DNA of 47,935 nucleotides from CAYXWM01 sp964468805 (lineage in GTDB: Bacteria > Bacillota > Clostridia > Lachnospirales > WRBF01): assembly GCA_964468805.1 (NCBI GenBank), contig CAYXWM010000014.1, positions 1-47,935 of the forward strand, written 5' to 3'. Made by a program: the position numbers and the translations under genes. Position 1 is the stretch's first letter, and every line of letters starts with the position of its first letter. The notes under the pieces are model-generated. The model did no database searches. It had not been told where the DNA came from and saw nothing but the letters and a program-made list of their open reading frames with translations. Below, in pieces: positions 34,658 through 41,772 of this stretch.

Positions 34658-34724
34658 ATTCCATATAAGATGAAGGACAAAAGTAATCACTTAACGAATA
34701 AACCATTTTTTCCTTATCCATTGA
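34658..34724 (+). repeat. R1 repeat fragment (copy E) overlapping the cwlD 3' end
   Basis: The left half of R1 (ATTCCATATAAGATGAAGG, then ACAAAAGTAATC) is recognisable, with about 16 extra bases before TTTTTTCCTT-ATCC-TTG; the right half is missing. The match runs into the last codons of cwlD, whose TAA lies within it. Confidence 0.6.
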
Positions 34725-35403
34725 TACTTTCAAAGTATTTGATTATGCCCATATAAATACCCCAAGCTACCTTATCTTGATATTTGGAGCTTTCCAGGTT
34801 TTTCATTTCGTTATAATTGGTTAAGAATCCACATTCTACTATAACCGCAGGTACAGTTGTTCTGCGTAGAATAAAGTAACTGCTGTTGGGATTGGCTTCT
34901 CTTGATTTTTGTTTTAAATATGTAGTTAATTCATTTTGGATACATTCTGCCAAAAGCTTGCTGTTGTCCGAAGTGTTGAAATAAAACACTTGTGCTCCTT
35001 TGGCACTGGCTGATTCGTAAGAATTTTGATGTATGCTTACCAAAATATCTACAGGATTGTTATTTGCCAAACTGCGACGTTTAGCCATATCCGAAGATTT
35101 ATTTGGTCCCAAAGCTTCGTCTGATGTTCTGGTCATTAAAACATAAGAACCGCCTTGTTCCAAGTAGGATTGTAATTTTTTTGCTATTTGTAAGTTTATA
35201 TCCTTTTCAAAAGTATCCCTATCGCCGATTTTACCCGAGTCTATACCCCCATGCCCCGGGTCTATGAGAATTACTTTTTTCGCTACGGGCATGGAGAAGG
35301 TCTGAACCGAGTCTCCGGACCATGTTGTTATTACACCGACCAGAATAATCAGCAAATATATGTAAATCATTATTTTTTCCTTGCGAATACTTATAATTTT
35401 CAT
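34714..35403 (-). CDS. cwlD: N-acetylmuramoyl-L-alanine amidase CwlD (spore cortex)
   Basis: A 229-residue Amidase_3 protein with an N-terminal signal anchor (about 11-30, IMIYIYLLIILVGVITTW). Zinc and catalytic residues appear in LIDPGHGGIDSG, FEKDINLQIA, ILVSIHQNS and PAVIVECGFLTNYNE. In Bacillus and Clostridium CwlD removes peptides from muramic acid in the forespore-side cortex so that PdaA can form muramic-delta-lactam; a PdaA-type protein is at 6795-7835. Size and signal anchor favour CwlD over a vegetative amidase. ATG at 35403 follows GGAGG. The 3' end appears to run into a fragment of repeat R1. Confidence 0.85.
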   Translation of the reverse strand: MKIISIRKEKIMIYIYLLIILVGVITTWSGDSVQTFSMPVAKKVILIDPGHGGIDSGKIGDRDTFEKDINLQIAKKLQSYLEQGGSYVLMTRTSDEALGPNKSSDMAKRRSLANNNPVDILVSIHQNSYESASAKGAQVFYFNTSDNSKLLAECIQNELTTYLKQKSREANPNSSYFILRRTTVPAVIVECGFLTNYNEMKNLESSKYQDKVAWGIYMGIIKYFESING

Positions 35404-35512
35404 AATGCCTCCGCACTAACTTTATTTTTAGGGCTTAATTATATTTATTATGGTAGGCAAAGGCGTATGACTAAAATTTACGGTAAGACAAGCTTAATTA
35501 CAGATAAAACTT

Positions 35513-35545
35513 AAAGGGATACTTTTAAATTAAAAGTATCCCTTT
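35513..35545 (-). terminator. perfect 16-bp palindrome between MATE and cwlD genes
   Basis: AAAGGGATACTTTTAA and its exact complement flank one central base. It lies 175 bp past the MATE stop and 110 bp before cwlD. It could end the MATE transcript (AAGTTTTA follows on the minus strand) or bind a dimeric regulator of cwlD. Confidence 0.5.
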
Positions 35546-35619
35546 ACACTTCAGATATTATATAGGGGCTGTGACTATAAAAAAGACCGCTAATGCCGCC
35601 AATTGGAATTTTCGTAACA

Positions 35620-35711
35620 TATATCTGTTCCAAATAAGATGAAGGACTTTTTCCTTGAACCGTCGGAAAAAATCAATTTTTTTGTCCTCTGTTTAAAATG
35701 GAATCATTATA
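35620..35711 (+). repeat. R1 palindromic repeat, copy B (internally deleted)
   Basis: A 92-bp copy that has lost about 12 bases of the left inner arm (ACAAAAATAATC) but otherwise matches the consensus, including TTTTTCCTTGAACCG and GTCCTCTGTTTAAAATGGAATCA. It begins 8 bp after the MATE stop. Same orientation as copies A, C and D. Confidence 0.8.
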
Positions 35712-35719
35712 CAACATTC

Positions 35720-37072
35720 CTATATTTTATCCACCAAGCAATTTGCCCAACGATTGGTTTTTACCCTTGCCAGACACGCCAGAAGCTTAACCGCTTCTTC
35801 TGAAAAGGCAAAAGCCACTGCAAGGTAAATGGGCATTTTAAATACGCAGGTTGCAAGATATACCATTGGAATACCCACAAGCCAAACAGAAATAGCATCC
35901 ACAACAAATCCGAAAAGAGAATCTCCGCCGTTACGGAGTATGGAAACGATACAGGCGTAATTGATTACCTTGATAATCATGCCCGCGGCAATGATATACA
36001 TGGTAAATACGGCATGTTGCTTGACGATTTCCTCTACCTTATACAAGTTTGCTATGTGAGGAGCGGCAAAAACCAGTATGGTACTCATTACGGCTGTAAG
36101 ACAGGGAGCAAAAACCATACACTTCTTTGCATATTTTATTGCTGTGCCCGGTTGCTTTGCACCCAATGCATTGGAAATCATAACCCCACAGGCTGTACCT
36201 ACTCCTATTCCAAAGGTTTGGAATAACTGCTGTGCTGTATTGGCTATTTGAAAGGCACCCTGACCGAAAGTTCCCGTGTTTTGATAAAGAGCCATGTATC
36301 CGGAAATACCGGTTGCCCAGATTATTTCGTTTAGTATAACAAAGGAAGTAACTTTAAAGTATTCCATGAAAAACTTGAAACTTGCTGAATAATAAGACTT
36401 TAACTTACCGGCAATGGGGGCTTTTATAGCATAAGAAATAATTATCAGCAACAGAAGTTCCAAACTCCTGGCTATAACCGTGCCCAAAGCCGCTCCTTCT
36501 ACTCCCATTTGTTGAACAAATATAAATAAATAATTCAAGGTAACGTTGCAAAGAATAGCTATACCTGTTGTAATCAAACATACTTTTACATATCCGGTAA
36601 ATCTCAAGGCGAAGTTTATTGTTGCGGTGAATGCTATTATTAAATATGTAATACCAACAGCCTTAATGTAACGGGTTGCTATTTCTATAACTTCACTATC
36701 CGATGAGAATATGCGTAACAGCTCTTTGGGATAAAAATATACACCCGCAAGAAACAATAAGGCGAAAGCAGAGGACATTGCGAAACAAATGCCCATTACC
36801 TTGCGGACCCCGTTATGATCGCCGTTGCCCCAAAACTGCCCAAAGAATATGGCAGAACCGGAGCAGACACCAAATATTATAAACAGATACAAAAAGAATA
36901 TCTGATTGGCTATGCCTACAGCGGTTATCTCGTTTATACCCAGCCCGGCTCCTATCATAACCGTATCAACCCAGTTGACAAAGGCATTCAAAATATCCGT
37001 AGATATTATGGGAATGGCAAGAGTAAACAATAATTTGAAAAATGTTTTATTTTCACTTGACTTGGATGTCAT
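35720..37072 (-). CDS. MATE family efflux transporter
   Basis: A 450-residue multidrug and toxic compound extrusion protein with about 12 hydrophobic helices. Typical features are TLAIPIISTDILNAFVNWVDTVMIGAGLG at the start, the SGSAIFFGQFWGNGD loop, GVEGAALGTVIARSLELLLL at the end of the first half, and GVGTACGVMISNALGAKQPGTAIKYAKK in the second half. It exchanges sodium or protons for cationic drugs or metabolites; the substrate is unknown. ATG at 37072 follows AGGAGA; the frame extends eight codons upstream without a ribosome binding site. It is bracketed by R1 repeat copies B and C. Confidence 0.93.
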   Translation of the reverse strand: MTSKSSENKTFFKLLFTLAIPIISTDILNAFVNWVDTVMIGAGLGINEITAVGIANQIFFLYLFIIFGVCSGSAIFFGQFWGNGDHNGVRKVMGICFAMSSAFALLFLAGVYFYPKELLRIFSSDSEVIEIATRYIKAVGITYLIIAFTATINFALRFTGYVKVCLITTGIAILCNVTLNYLFIFVQQMGVEGAALGTVIARSLELLLLIIISYAIKAPIAGKLKSYYSASFKFFMEYFKVTSFVILNEIIWATGISGYMALYQNTGTFGQGAFQIANTAQQLFQTFGIGVGTACGVMISNALGAKQPGTAIKYAKKCMVFAPCLTAVMSTILVFAAPHIANLYKVEEIVKQHAVFTMYIIAAGMIIKVINYACIVSILRNGGDSLFGFVVDAISVWLVGIPMVYLATCVFKMPIYLAVAFAFSEEAVKLLACLARVKTNRWANCLVDKI

Positions 37073-37116
37073 AAAATTAAGTCTCCTATTTTTCAAAATG
37101 GTAAATGATTTGGAAA

Positions 37117-37220
37117 TATACTGATTCCATATAAGATGATGGACAAAAATAATCGTTTTTTCCTTGAACCGTTGGAAAAAATCAATTTTTTTGTCCTCTG
37201 TTTAAAATGGAATCACTATA
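37117..37220 (+). repeat. R1 palindromic repeat, copy C
   Basis: A 104-bp full-length copy with TATA at each end and the clearest terminal inverted repeat: TATACTGATTCCAT on the left and, on the opposite strand of the right end, TATAGTGATTCCAT. It lies 45 bp upstream of the MATE start and 71 bp after the stop of the upstream membrane protein. Confidence 0.85.
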
Positions 37221-37291
37221 CATATAAAAATTCCATAACGCCTGCAAAAATGCAAATGCTATGGAATAAATCAATTTCAACTCAGCTTATC

Positions 37292-38044
37292 TTATTGTTC
37301 TTTCTTAGCCTCGGCGGGTATTTTAAGCATATAGTTGTTTAAAAACCAGAGGCTTGTAAAAATACTGAATATAACGTTTATGGTATTTACAATTACATCC
37401 AAAAGGATTAATATTATAACGCTTAATTCTTGAGATTCCGGTAACATAGATACAAACAACATACCGACGGCATAAGAAGCCAATACCGAAAAACTCAATA
37501 CTATTGCGGTTTTAAGCCATTGTCCGTTAACCACACTGAAAGAAACCGTTAATGCTCTTAATCCCGAAAGTCCGGATAAGGCAGTAACCTGAGGAAAGAA
37601 GTAAAATGCCACCGCGGCAAATATACCCGGTATTATAAGCACAGAACCTAAAGCCACAGTAAAAAAATACAACAACGAGGTCCAAACGTGCTTGCCCCAA
37701 AGCATAAGGGAGGCATCCAAAACGGAATATACCGTAACCTTCTTACCCTCTGCTTCACAGCGACAAATGGCAGTTACCGCTCCAACAATAAGTGGGTGAA
37801 ATACACCAAAAAGTACTACCTGTACTACCATATTTATATAAAGCGCGGCTTCTTCGGAGCCCATGGGTATATTCAGCCAAACATATACCAATCGGGCAGG
37901 TTCCATATAAACTATTGCAAAAAGCGGTATATATACAAGCAGGCATATAAAAAGTATCAAGGGAAAATGTTTTAGGAATATGTTCCATGAAAACTTTAAC
38001 AACAAATTAGGCGGTAATTGTTCGGACTTAAATTTTTCTGACAT
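37292..38044 (-). CDS. unrecognised polytopic membrane protein
   Basis: A 250-residue integral membrane protein with about five hydrophobic segments (near 25-48, 70-90, 115-145, 168-192 and 200-225). It resembles glycerophosphoryl-diester-phosphodiesterase-membrane or YIP1/DUF975-like six-helix proteins in its conserved-looking LLYFFTVALGSVLIIPGIFAAVAFYFFPQVTALSGLSGLRALTVSF middle part, where small-residue/proline helices are followed by an amphipathic repeat. I cannot assign the family with certainty. ATG at 38044 follows AAGGAGA. It lies 43 bp downstream of the AEC transporter on the same strand, so it may be co-transcribed. Function unknown. Confidence 0.8.
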   Translation of the reverse strand: MSEKFKSEQLPPNLLLKFSWNIFLKHFPLILFICLLVYIPLFAIVYMEPARLVYVWLNIPMGSEEAALYINMVVQVVLFGVFHPLIVGAVTAICRCEAEGKKVTVYSVLDASLMLWGKHVWTSLLYFFTVALGSVLIIPGIFAAVAFYFFPQVTALSGLSGLRALTVSFSVVNGQWLKTAIVLSFSVLASYAVGMLFVSMLPESQELSVIILILLDVIVNTINVIFSIFTSLWFLNNYMLKIPAEAKKEQ

Positions 38045-38087
38045 GATTTTCTCCTTGGCAGAAGTTGTTTACTATGGCTAAAACAAC

Positions 38088-39020
38088 TTATCTGTAAATA
38101 ATAAAAGAAATAATGGGAACGGTTATTACGCACAGTATGGTGGATATAGCTACATATTGTGAAGCAAGCTCAACATTGCATTTAAGTCTTTCCGCAAATA
38201 TAGCCGTAAGAGAGGCGGCGGGCATGGCGGCAATGAGAGTAATAGTACCCAGCAATACTTGATTTTCTATAAAGGGGCATAATATTAAATAAAAAATTAC
38301 GGGAACCAATATCAGCCTAACAAAAACGGCAAAGTACAGCTTACCTGCAAGAAAAGTCTTAACCAAAGAAGTTTTTGCCAAAGAAGCACCGATTATAACC
38401 ATAGATATAGGCATGGTAATACTTCCCAGCATATCCAAACCGTTATTTAAGCTTGTAGGTAACCTTAAAGAAAACGAAAACATAAGCAATCCCACAAAGG
38501 TTGCTATTAACGGAGGATTCTTCAGCAGATGTTTTATGTCGGAATTTCCTTTCTTGGGTAATCCGGACAATACTATGTAATCACCAAAGGTAAAAACGAA
38601 AAGATTAAACGCTATGCATATTATTGTAACATAGAATATCCCATCGCTGCCGTAAAGCCCTGAAACCACCGGCAAACCCATATATGAAACGTTGGGAAAA
38701 GCTGTTCCGAACAGCCATATTCCCCATTTATCCTTAGGTATTCCAAGTATAGGGCAAAGAATACGGCAGAAAACATAACCCATGGCGTAGACAGCCAGAA
38801 ATACAAAGAATACTATCAATGAATCGGTTAACAATTCCGGGGTAAAATCTTTTTGCATGGATGAAATCAACAAACAAGGCAAGGTTAAGTAAAACAAAAG
38901 ATTGGAAAGTCCCGTGCTTATTTCGTCGTTGATAAGTTTGGTTTTACGCCCTGTGTAACCCATAAGCATACAAAAAACCAAGCTTACCAAACTGTTTAAA
39001 AGTGTGACTATTTCTGACAT
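38088..39020 (-). CDS. AEC family transporter (auxin efflux carrier type)
   Basis: A 310-residue membrane protein with ten predicted helices arranged in two five-helix halves. GYTGRKTKLINDEISTGLSNLLFYLTLPCLLISSMQ at the N-terminus and ASLAKTSLVKTFLAGKLYFAVFVRLILVPV in the second half are typical of the AEC family, as is the LGTITLIAAMPAASLTAIFAERLKCNVELAS ending. Bacterial members move malate, other carboxylates or unknown compounds. ATG at 39020 follows GGGGGAA. It is divergent from the SDR gene, with a 206-bp shared control region. Confidence 0.9.
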   Translation of the reverse strand: MSEIVTLLNSLVSLVFCMLMGYTGRKTKLINDEISTGLSNLLFYLTLPCLLISSMQKDFTPELLTDSLIVFFVFLAVYAMGYVFCRILCPILGIPKDKWGIWLFGTAFPNVSYMGLPVVSGLYGSDGIFYVTIICIAFNLFVFTFGDYIVLSGLPKKGNSDIKHLLKNPPLIATFVGLLMFSFSLRLPTSLNNGLDMLGSITMPISMVIIGASLAKTSLVKTFLAGKLYFAVFVRLILVPVIFYLILCPFIENQVLLGTITLIAAMPAASLTAIFAERLKCNVELASQYVAISTILCVITVPIISFIIYR

Positions 39021-39226
39021 TAAAAGATTCCCCCGGTGTCTTTATCTAAAGTTGAAAGCTGATGATATTAATCAGTAGCTCTGTGTAGATTAAAAATTCA
39101 ATAAATATATAATAAATATATCTTATTAATTATGTATGATTATAAAATATTACGTTATATATTACGTTATTTCTATTATACAGTGTTTCGCAAAAAAATC
39201 AATTGATTTTCTCGGAAAGGATTCTT

Positions 39227-39955
39227 ATGAAGAAAACAGTACTGGTAACAGGTTCATCACGAGGTATAGGAAAGGCTATAGCCCGGAAATTCGCTGAAAA
39301 TGATTGCAATGTAATTATAAATTGCAGTTCCTGCAGCAAAACCTTGGAAGAAGAATTGCAGGAATTAAGACAAATCAATCCCAATACAGAGGGATTTGTA
39401 TGCGACGTTTCGGATTATGAGCAGACCAAAGAATTATTTGCAAAGATAGAGAAACGTTTCGGACAAACGGATATTTTGGTTAACAATGCCGGCGTAAGTC
39501 ATATAGGTTTATTTAACGATATGTCACCTCAACAATGGGATGCATTGATAAAAAATAATCTTTATTCGGTATTTAATACCTGTCATTTGGTCGTACCCTC
39601 AATGATAAACAACAAATCGGGAGTCATTATAAATATCTCATCTATTTGGGGCAGTGAAGGGGCAAGCATGGAGGCGGTATACTCCGCTACAAAAGGCGGT
39701 ATTAACGCATTTACCAAGGCTCTGGCAAAAGAATTGGCACCAAGTAACATAAAAGTAAACGCCATAGCCTGCGGAGTAATAGAAACTCAAATGAATAATT
39801 TTTTAAGTCCGGAAGAAAAAGAAATCCTTACAGAAAGTATCCCCATGGGAAGATTCGGTACTGTAGAAGAGATAGCCGAACTGGTTTATTTTTTATCTAC
39901 AGAAAAATGTGCCTATTTAACCGGGCAAATTATAGGTGTAAACGGTGGTTTTTAA
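39227..39955 (+). CDS. short-chain dehydrogenase/reductase (possibly EF-P modification reductase YmfI)
   Basis: A 242-residue classical SDR. The NAD(P)-binding TGSSRGIGKAIA is at the N-terminus, NNAGVSHIG follows strand four, and the catalytic residues are Ser in ISSIWGSEGAS with the YSATKGG Tyr/Lys pair. NGGF ends the protein. The ISSIWG-GAS block with KALAKELAPSNIKVN resembles YmfI, the EF-P 5-aminopentanone reductase of Firmicutes; general FabG-type ketoacyl reductases are the alternative. No fatty-acid or efp genes are nearby to decide. The ATG at 39227 follows GGAAAGG; the frame extends further upstream without support. Confidence 0.88.
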   Translation: MKKTVLVTGSSRGIGKAIARKFAENDCNVIINCSSCSKTLEEELQELRQINPNTEGFVCDVSDYEQTKELFAKIEKRFGQTDILVNNAGVSHIGLFNDMSPQQWDALIKNNLYSVFNTCHLVVPSMINNKSGVIINISSIWGSEGASMEAVYSATKGGINAFTKALAKELAPSNIKVNAIACGVIETQMNNFLSPEEKEILTESIPMGRFGTVEEIAELVYFLSTEKCAYLTGQIIGVNGGF

Positions 39956-39967
39956 ACCGGCACAAAA

Positions 39968-39990
39968 AAGACTTGCATCAAACAAGTCTT
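39968..39990 (+). terminator. terminator after the SDR gene
   Basis: AAGACTTG/CAAGTCTT with a 7-nt loop lies 13 bp after the SDR stop. The following T-run is poor, but the R1 copy D hairpin starts immediately after it. Confidence 0.55.
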
Positions 39991-40094
39991 ATACTATTTC
40001 CAAAAAAGATGAAGGACAAAAATAATCGTTTTTTCCTTAATCCGTTGGAAAAAATCAATTATTTTTGTCCTCTGTTTAAAATGTAATCAGTATT
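39990..40094 (+). repeat. R1 palindromic repeat, copy D, next to tRNA-Glu
   Basis: A 105-bp copy with full inner arms and a slightly altered left end (ATTTCCAAAAAAGATGAAGG) that resembles the R2 core TTTCCAAAAAAGC. It lies between the SDR terminator and the 3' end of tRNA-Glu, only 5 bp away from the latter. Confidence 0.85.
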
Positions 40095-40099
40095 AATCA

Positions 40100-40171
40100 T
40101 GACCCGTAGGGGATTCGAACCCCTGATTTAGCCGTGAGAGGGCTACGTCTTAACCCCTTGACCAACGGGCC
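40100..40171 (-). tRNA. tRNA-Glu (anticodon CTC)
   Basis: The minus strand folds into a 72-nt cloverleaf. The acceptor stem GGCCCGT/ACGGGTC has one G-T pair, the anticodon stem TAGCC/GGCTA encloses loop CTCTCAC (anticodon CTC, decoding GAG), and the T-arm AGGGG-TTCGAAT-CCCCT is perfect. The discriminator is A and CCA is not encoded. It lies 100 bp downstream of divIC, echoing Bacillus subtilis, where tRNA-Met and tRNA-Glu follow the yabP-yabQ-divIC-yabR cluster (recalled from general knowledge). Confidence 0.95.
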
Positions 40172-40271
40172 GTTTATCACTTGACATAATTATACATCAA
40201 GAGGGTCAAGCAGGCAAGACAATTTTTTAACTTAAATCACTATTCAAAATTGGCATTAATTTTATACTCAA

Positions 40272-40544
40272 TTACTCACGATAAAACAAAACCTCATCCG
40301 GGGATACCAATCCCAATTGTTCCTTGGCTATCTTTTCTACAAAGGCATCAGTGCCCATGGTTTTAAGCTCCTGACTGAGCATTTCTGATTTTTTTTCTTC
40401 TTCTTTAATCAATTTATTAATACTTTCAGCTTCTTTGGAAAACATTAGATAGTTGTCCCACTGAAAATAAATTATAGAAGCAAAAAAAGCAATAATAATC
40501 AGCCAAAAAACCAAATACACCTTTATCCTTAATTTTTTCTTCAT
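40272..40544 (-). CDS. divIC: septum formation initiator DivIC/FtsB family
   Basis: A 90-residue single-pass membrane protein. A short basic N-terminus is followed by a helix (about 8-27, VYLVFWLIIIAFFASIIYF), a coiled coil with Glu/Lys heptads (about 35-62) and the conserved C-terminal box DAFVEKIAKEQLGLVSPDEVLFYRE of the DivIC/FtsB family. It links FtsL and the divisome during septation. It is shorter than B. subtilis DivIC (about 125 residues). It follows yabQ by about 155 bp, the standard Firmicutes order yabP-yabQ-divIC. Confidence 0.9.
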   Translation of the reverse strand: MKKKLRIKVYLVFWLIIIAFFASIIYFQWDNYLMFSKEAESINKLIKEEEKKSEMLSQELKTMGTDAFVEKIAKEQLGLVSPDEVLFYRE

Positions 40545-40700
40545 GTAATCACTTCCGATAAGTTGACCTTATATACCGTTCTTATAAACCGGTATTAACG
40601 GGAATATGCCTTGAATTTAAACAAACACAAATAAATCGTAATTTTGCCACGTTTTCGGGTAATTGCGATTTATTTGTATCGATATTAAATTAGCTTATTA

Positions 40701-41234
40701 CTAAGTTTTCTTCATCAATATTTTAATGTCTTTCAGAATCGCCCTTTTCTTGATTTTCGCATAATTTTTCGTTCCTTGCAAGAATTTTTTACAAGGTTTA
40801 GAAACTTTTATGAAAAGAGGACTGAATAGGCTACCTAGCCATATAAACGGTGCGAGCAATAGTTTTATTATAAATTTAATGGGAATAGAAAGAAAGTACA
40901 AGGTTTTGGAGATTATTGCCGTTGCGAATTTTATTACACTCATAGTAATTTTTATAACTAAAGGACTGATAGTAAAAAAGTACAAAACCTTTCCTATCAA
41001 GGTTCCTATTATGGAAAAGGCTCGTATCTCGCCGTAATTTTTGTTCAGCATAAAGCAGAACACCAAAAAAGAAACCAACACCCAATAAACCAAATCCTCA
41101 ATATTGGTAAGAAAATTGGGATGCTTAAAAAGCTTTCTGATTATCCTGAAAAGGTCATAAATAAAACCGATTAAAAAGCCCAGACCCACGTTCAGAATAA
41201 AAAGCCACGATTGTTGCGACATAGACAGAATCAT
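40701..41234 (-). CDS. yabQ: spore cortex biosynthesis protein YabQ
   Basis: A 177-residue membrane protein of the YabQ family. The recognisable start QQSWLFILNVGLGFLIGFIYDLFRIIRKLF is followed by three or four hydrophobic segments (near 45-62, 68-88, 92-112 and 115-140) and a basic Lys-rich end. YabQ is needed for spore cortex formation and is expressed in the mother cell. The ATG at 41234 follows AAGGA; a second in-frame ATG four codons in lacks a ribosome binding site. It starts 12 bp after yabP, so the two form one operon. Confidence 0.92.
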   Translation of the reverse strand: MILSMSQQSWLFILNVGLGFLIGFIYDLFRIIRKLFKHPNFLTNIEDLVYWVLVSFLVFCFMLNKNYGEIRAFSIIGTLIGKVLYFFTISPLVIKITMSVIKFATAIISKTLYFLSIPIKFIIKLLLAPFIWLGSLFSPLFIKVSKPCKKFLQGTKNYAKIKKRAILKDIKILMKKT

Positions 41235-41246
41235 AGGCTTAGTTCC

Positions 41247-41531
41247 TTACTTAAATAAACTGCCGAAGAATGAACCTTTACCCTTACCCACAGCACGGTC
41301 CTCATAGGATATGTTGTAAATCTCACCGTCTACAACCAAATCTCCCGTTTCCAAGTTTAATTTACTTACGTGGAGATTATTCCCTCTTATAACCAAAACG
41401 CCCATGTCTGTTTCCGTAAGTATGCTTTCCTCATCAAAAGAAATCACGTCCAAAACACCGGTTACGGTTATACTTGCCCTTTTATCCAAAACAACGGAAT
41501 GACGGGAATGGATTTTTTTATCTTCTATCAT
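41247..41531 (-). CDS. yabP: sporulation protein YabP
   Basis: A 94-residue YabP/YqfC-family protein with the characteristic core HSVVLDKRASITVTGVLDVISFDEESILTETDMGVLVIRGNNLHVSKLNLETGDLVVDGEIYNISYED. YabP takes part in spore coat assembly in the mother cell. The start is the ATG at 41531, seven bases after AAAGGAG; the frame is open upstream to 41630 but that part does not resemble the family. It is first in yabP-yabQ-divIC; the usual upstream hslR-like yabO/rqcP gene is not present, and instead a SpoIID-domain gene runs divergently. Confidence 0.93.
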   Translation of the reverse strand: MIEDKKIHSRHSVVLDKRASITVTGVLDVISFDEESILTETDMGVLVIRGNNLHVSKLNLETGDLVVDGEIYNISYEDRAVGKGKGSFFGSLFK

Positions 41532-41772
41532 AATTAAACACTCCTTTGGCATCATAAAAATTACATTCATACGGCAATTCCGGGTTTCTAAATCGCCCGA
41601 GACTGTCGAAGTAATATAATATACGAACAAGCAACCCCATATATGTAATTAAACTTTCGACAAATATACGGTTGCTTTTTTGGCATATACTTGTACCGGA
41701 TACAGTATAATAATATGAAGGAATTTTCCGGTTCCAATAGCGAAATCTTTGGCACGAAAGAAGGAGGAAACT

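Larger units (their letters stand above)
35404..35719. other. intergenic region between cwlD and the MATE gene
   Basis: It contains the perfect palindrome at 35513-35545 and R1 copy B at 35620-35711. No ORF with a ribosome binding site was seen, and no clear cwlD promoter. Confidence 0.5.

Noticed and set aside
37136..37342. 68-codon plus-strand ORF
   Set aside because: Begins inside R1 copy C and runs into the end of the membrane protein gene on the other strand; no support for translation.
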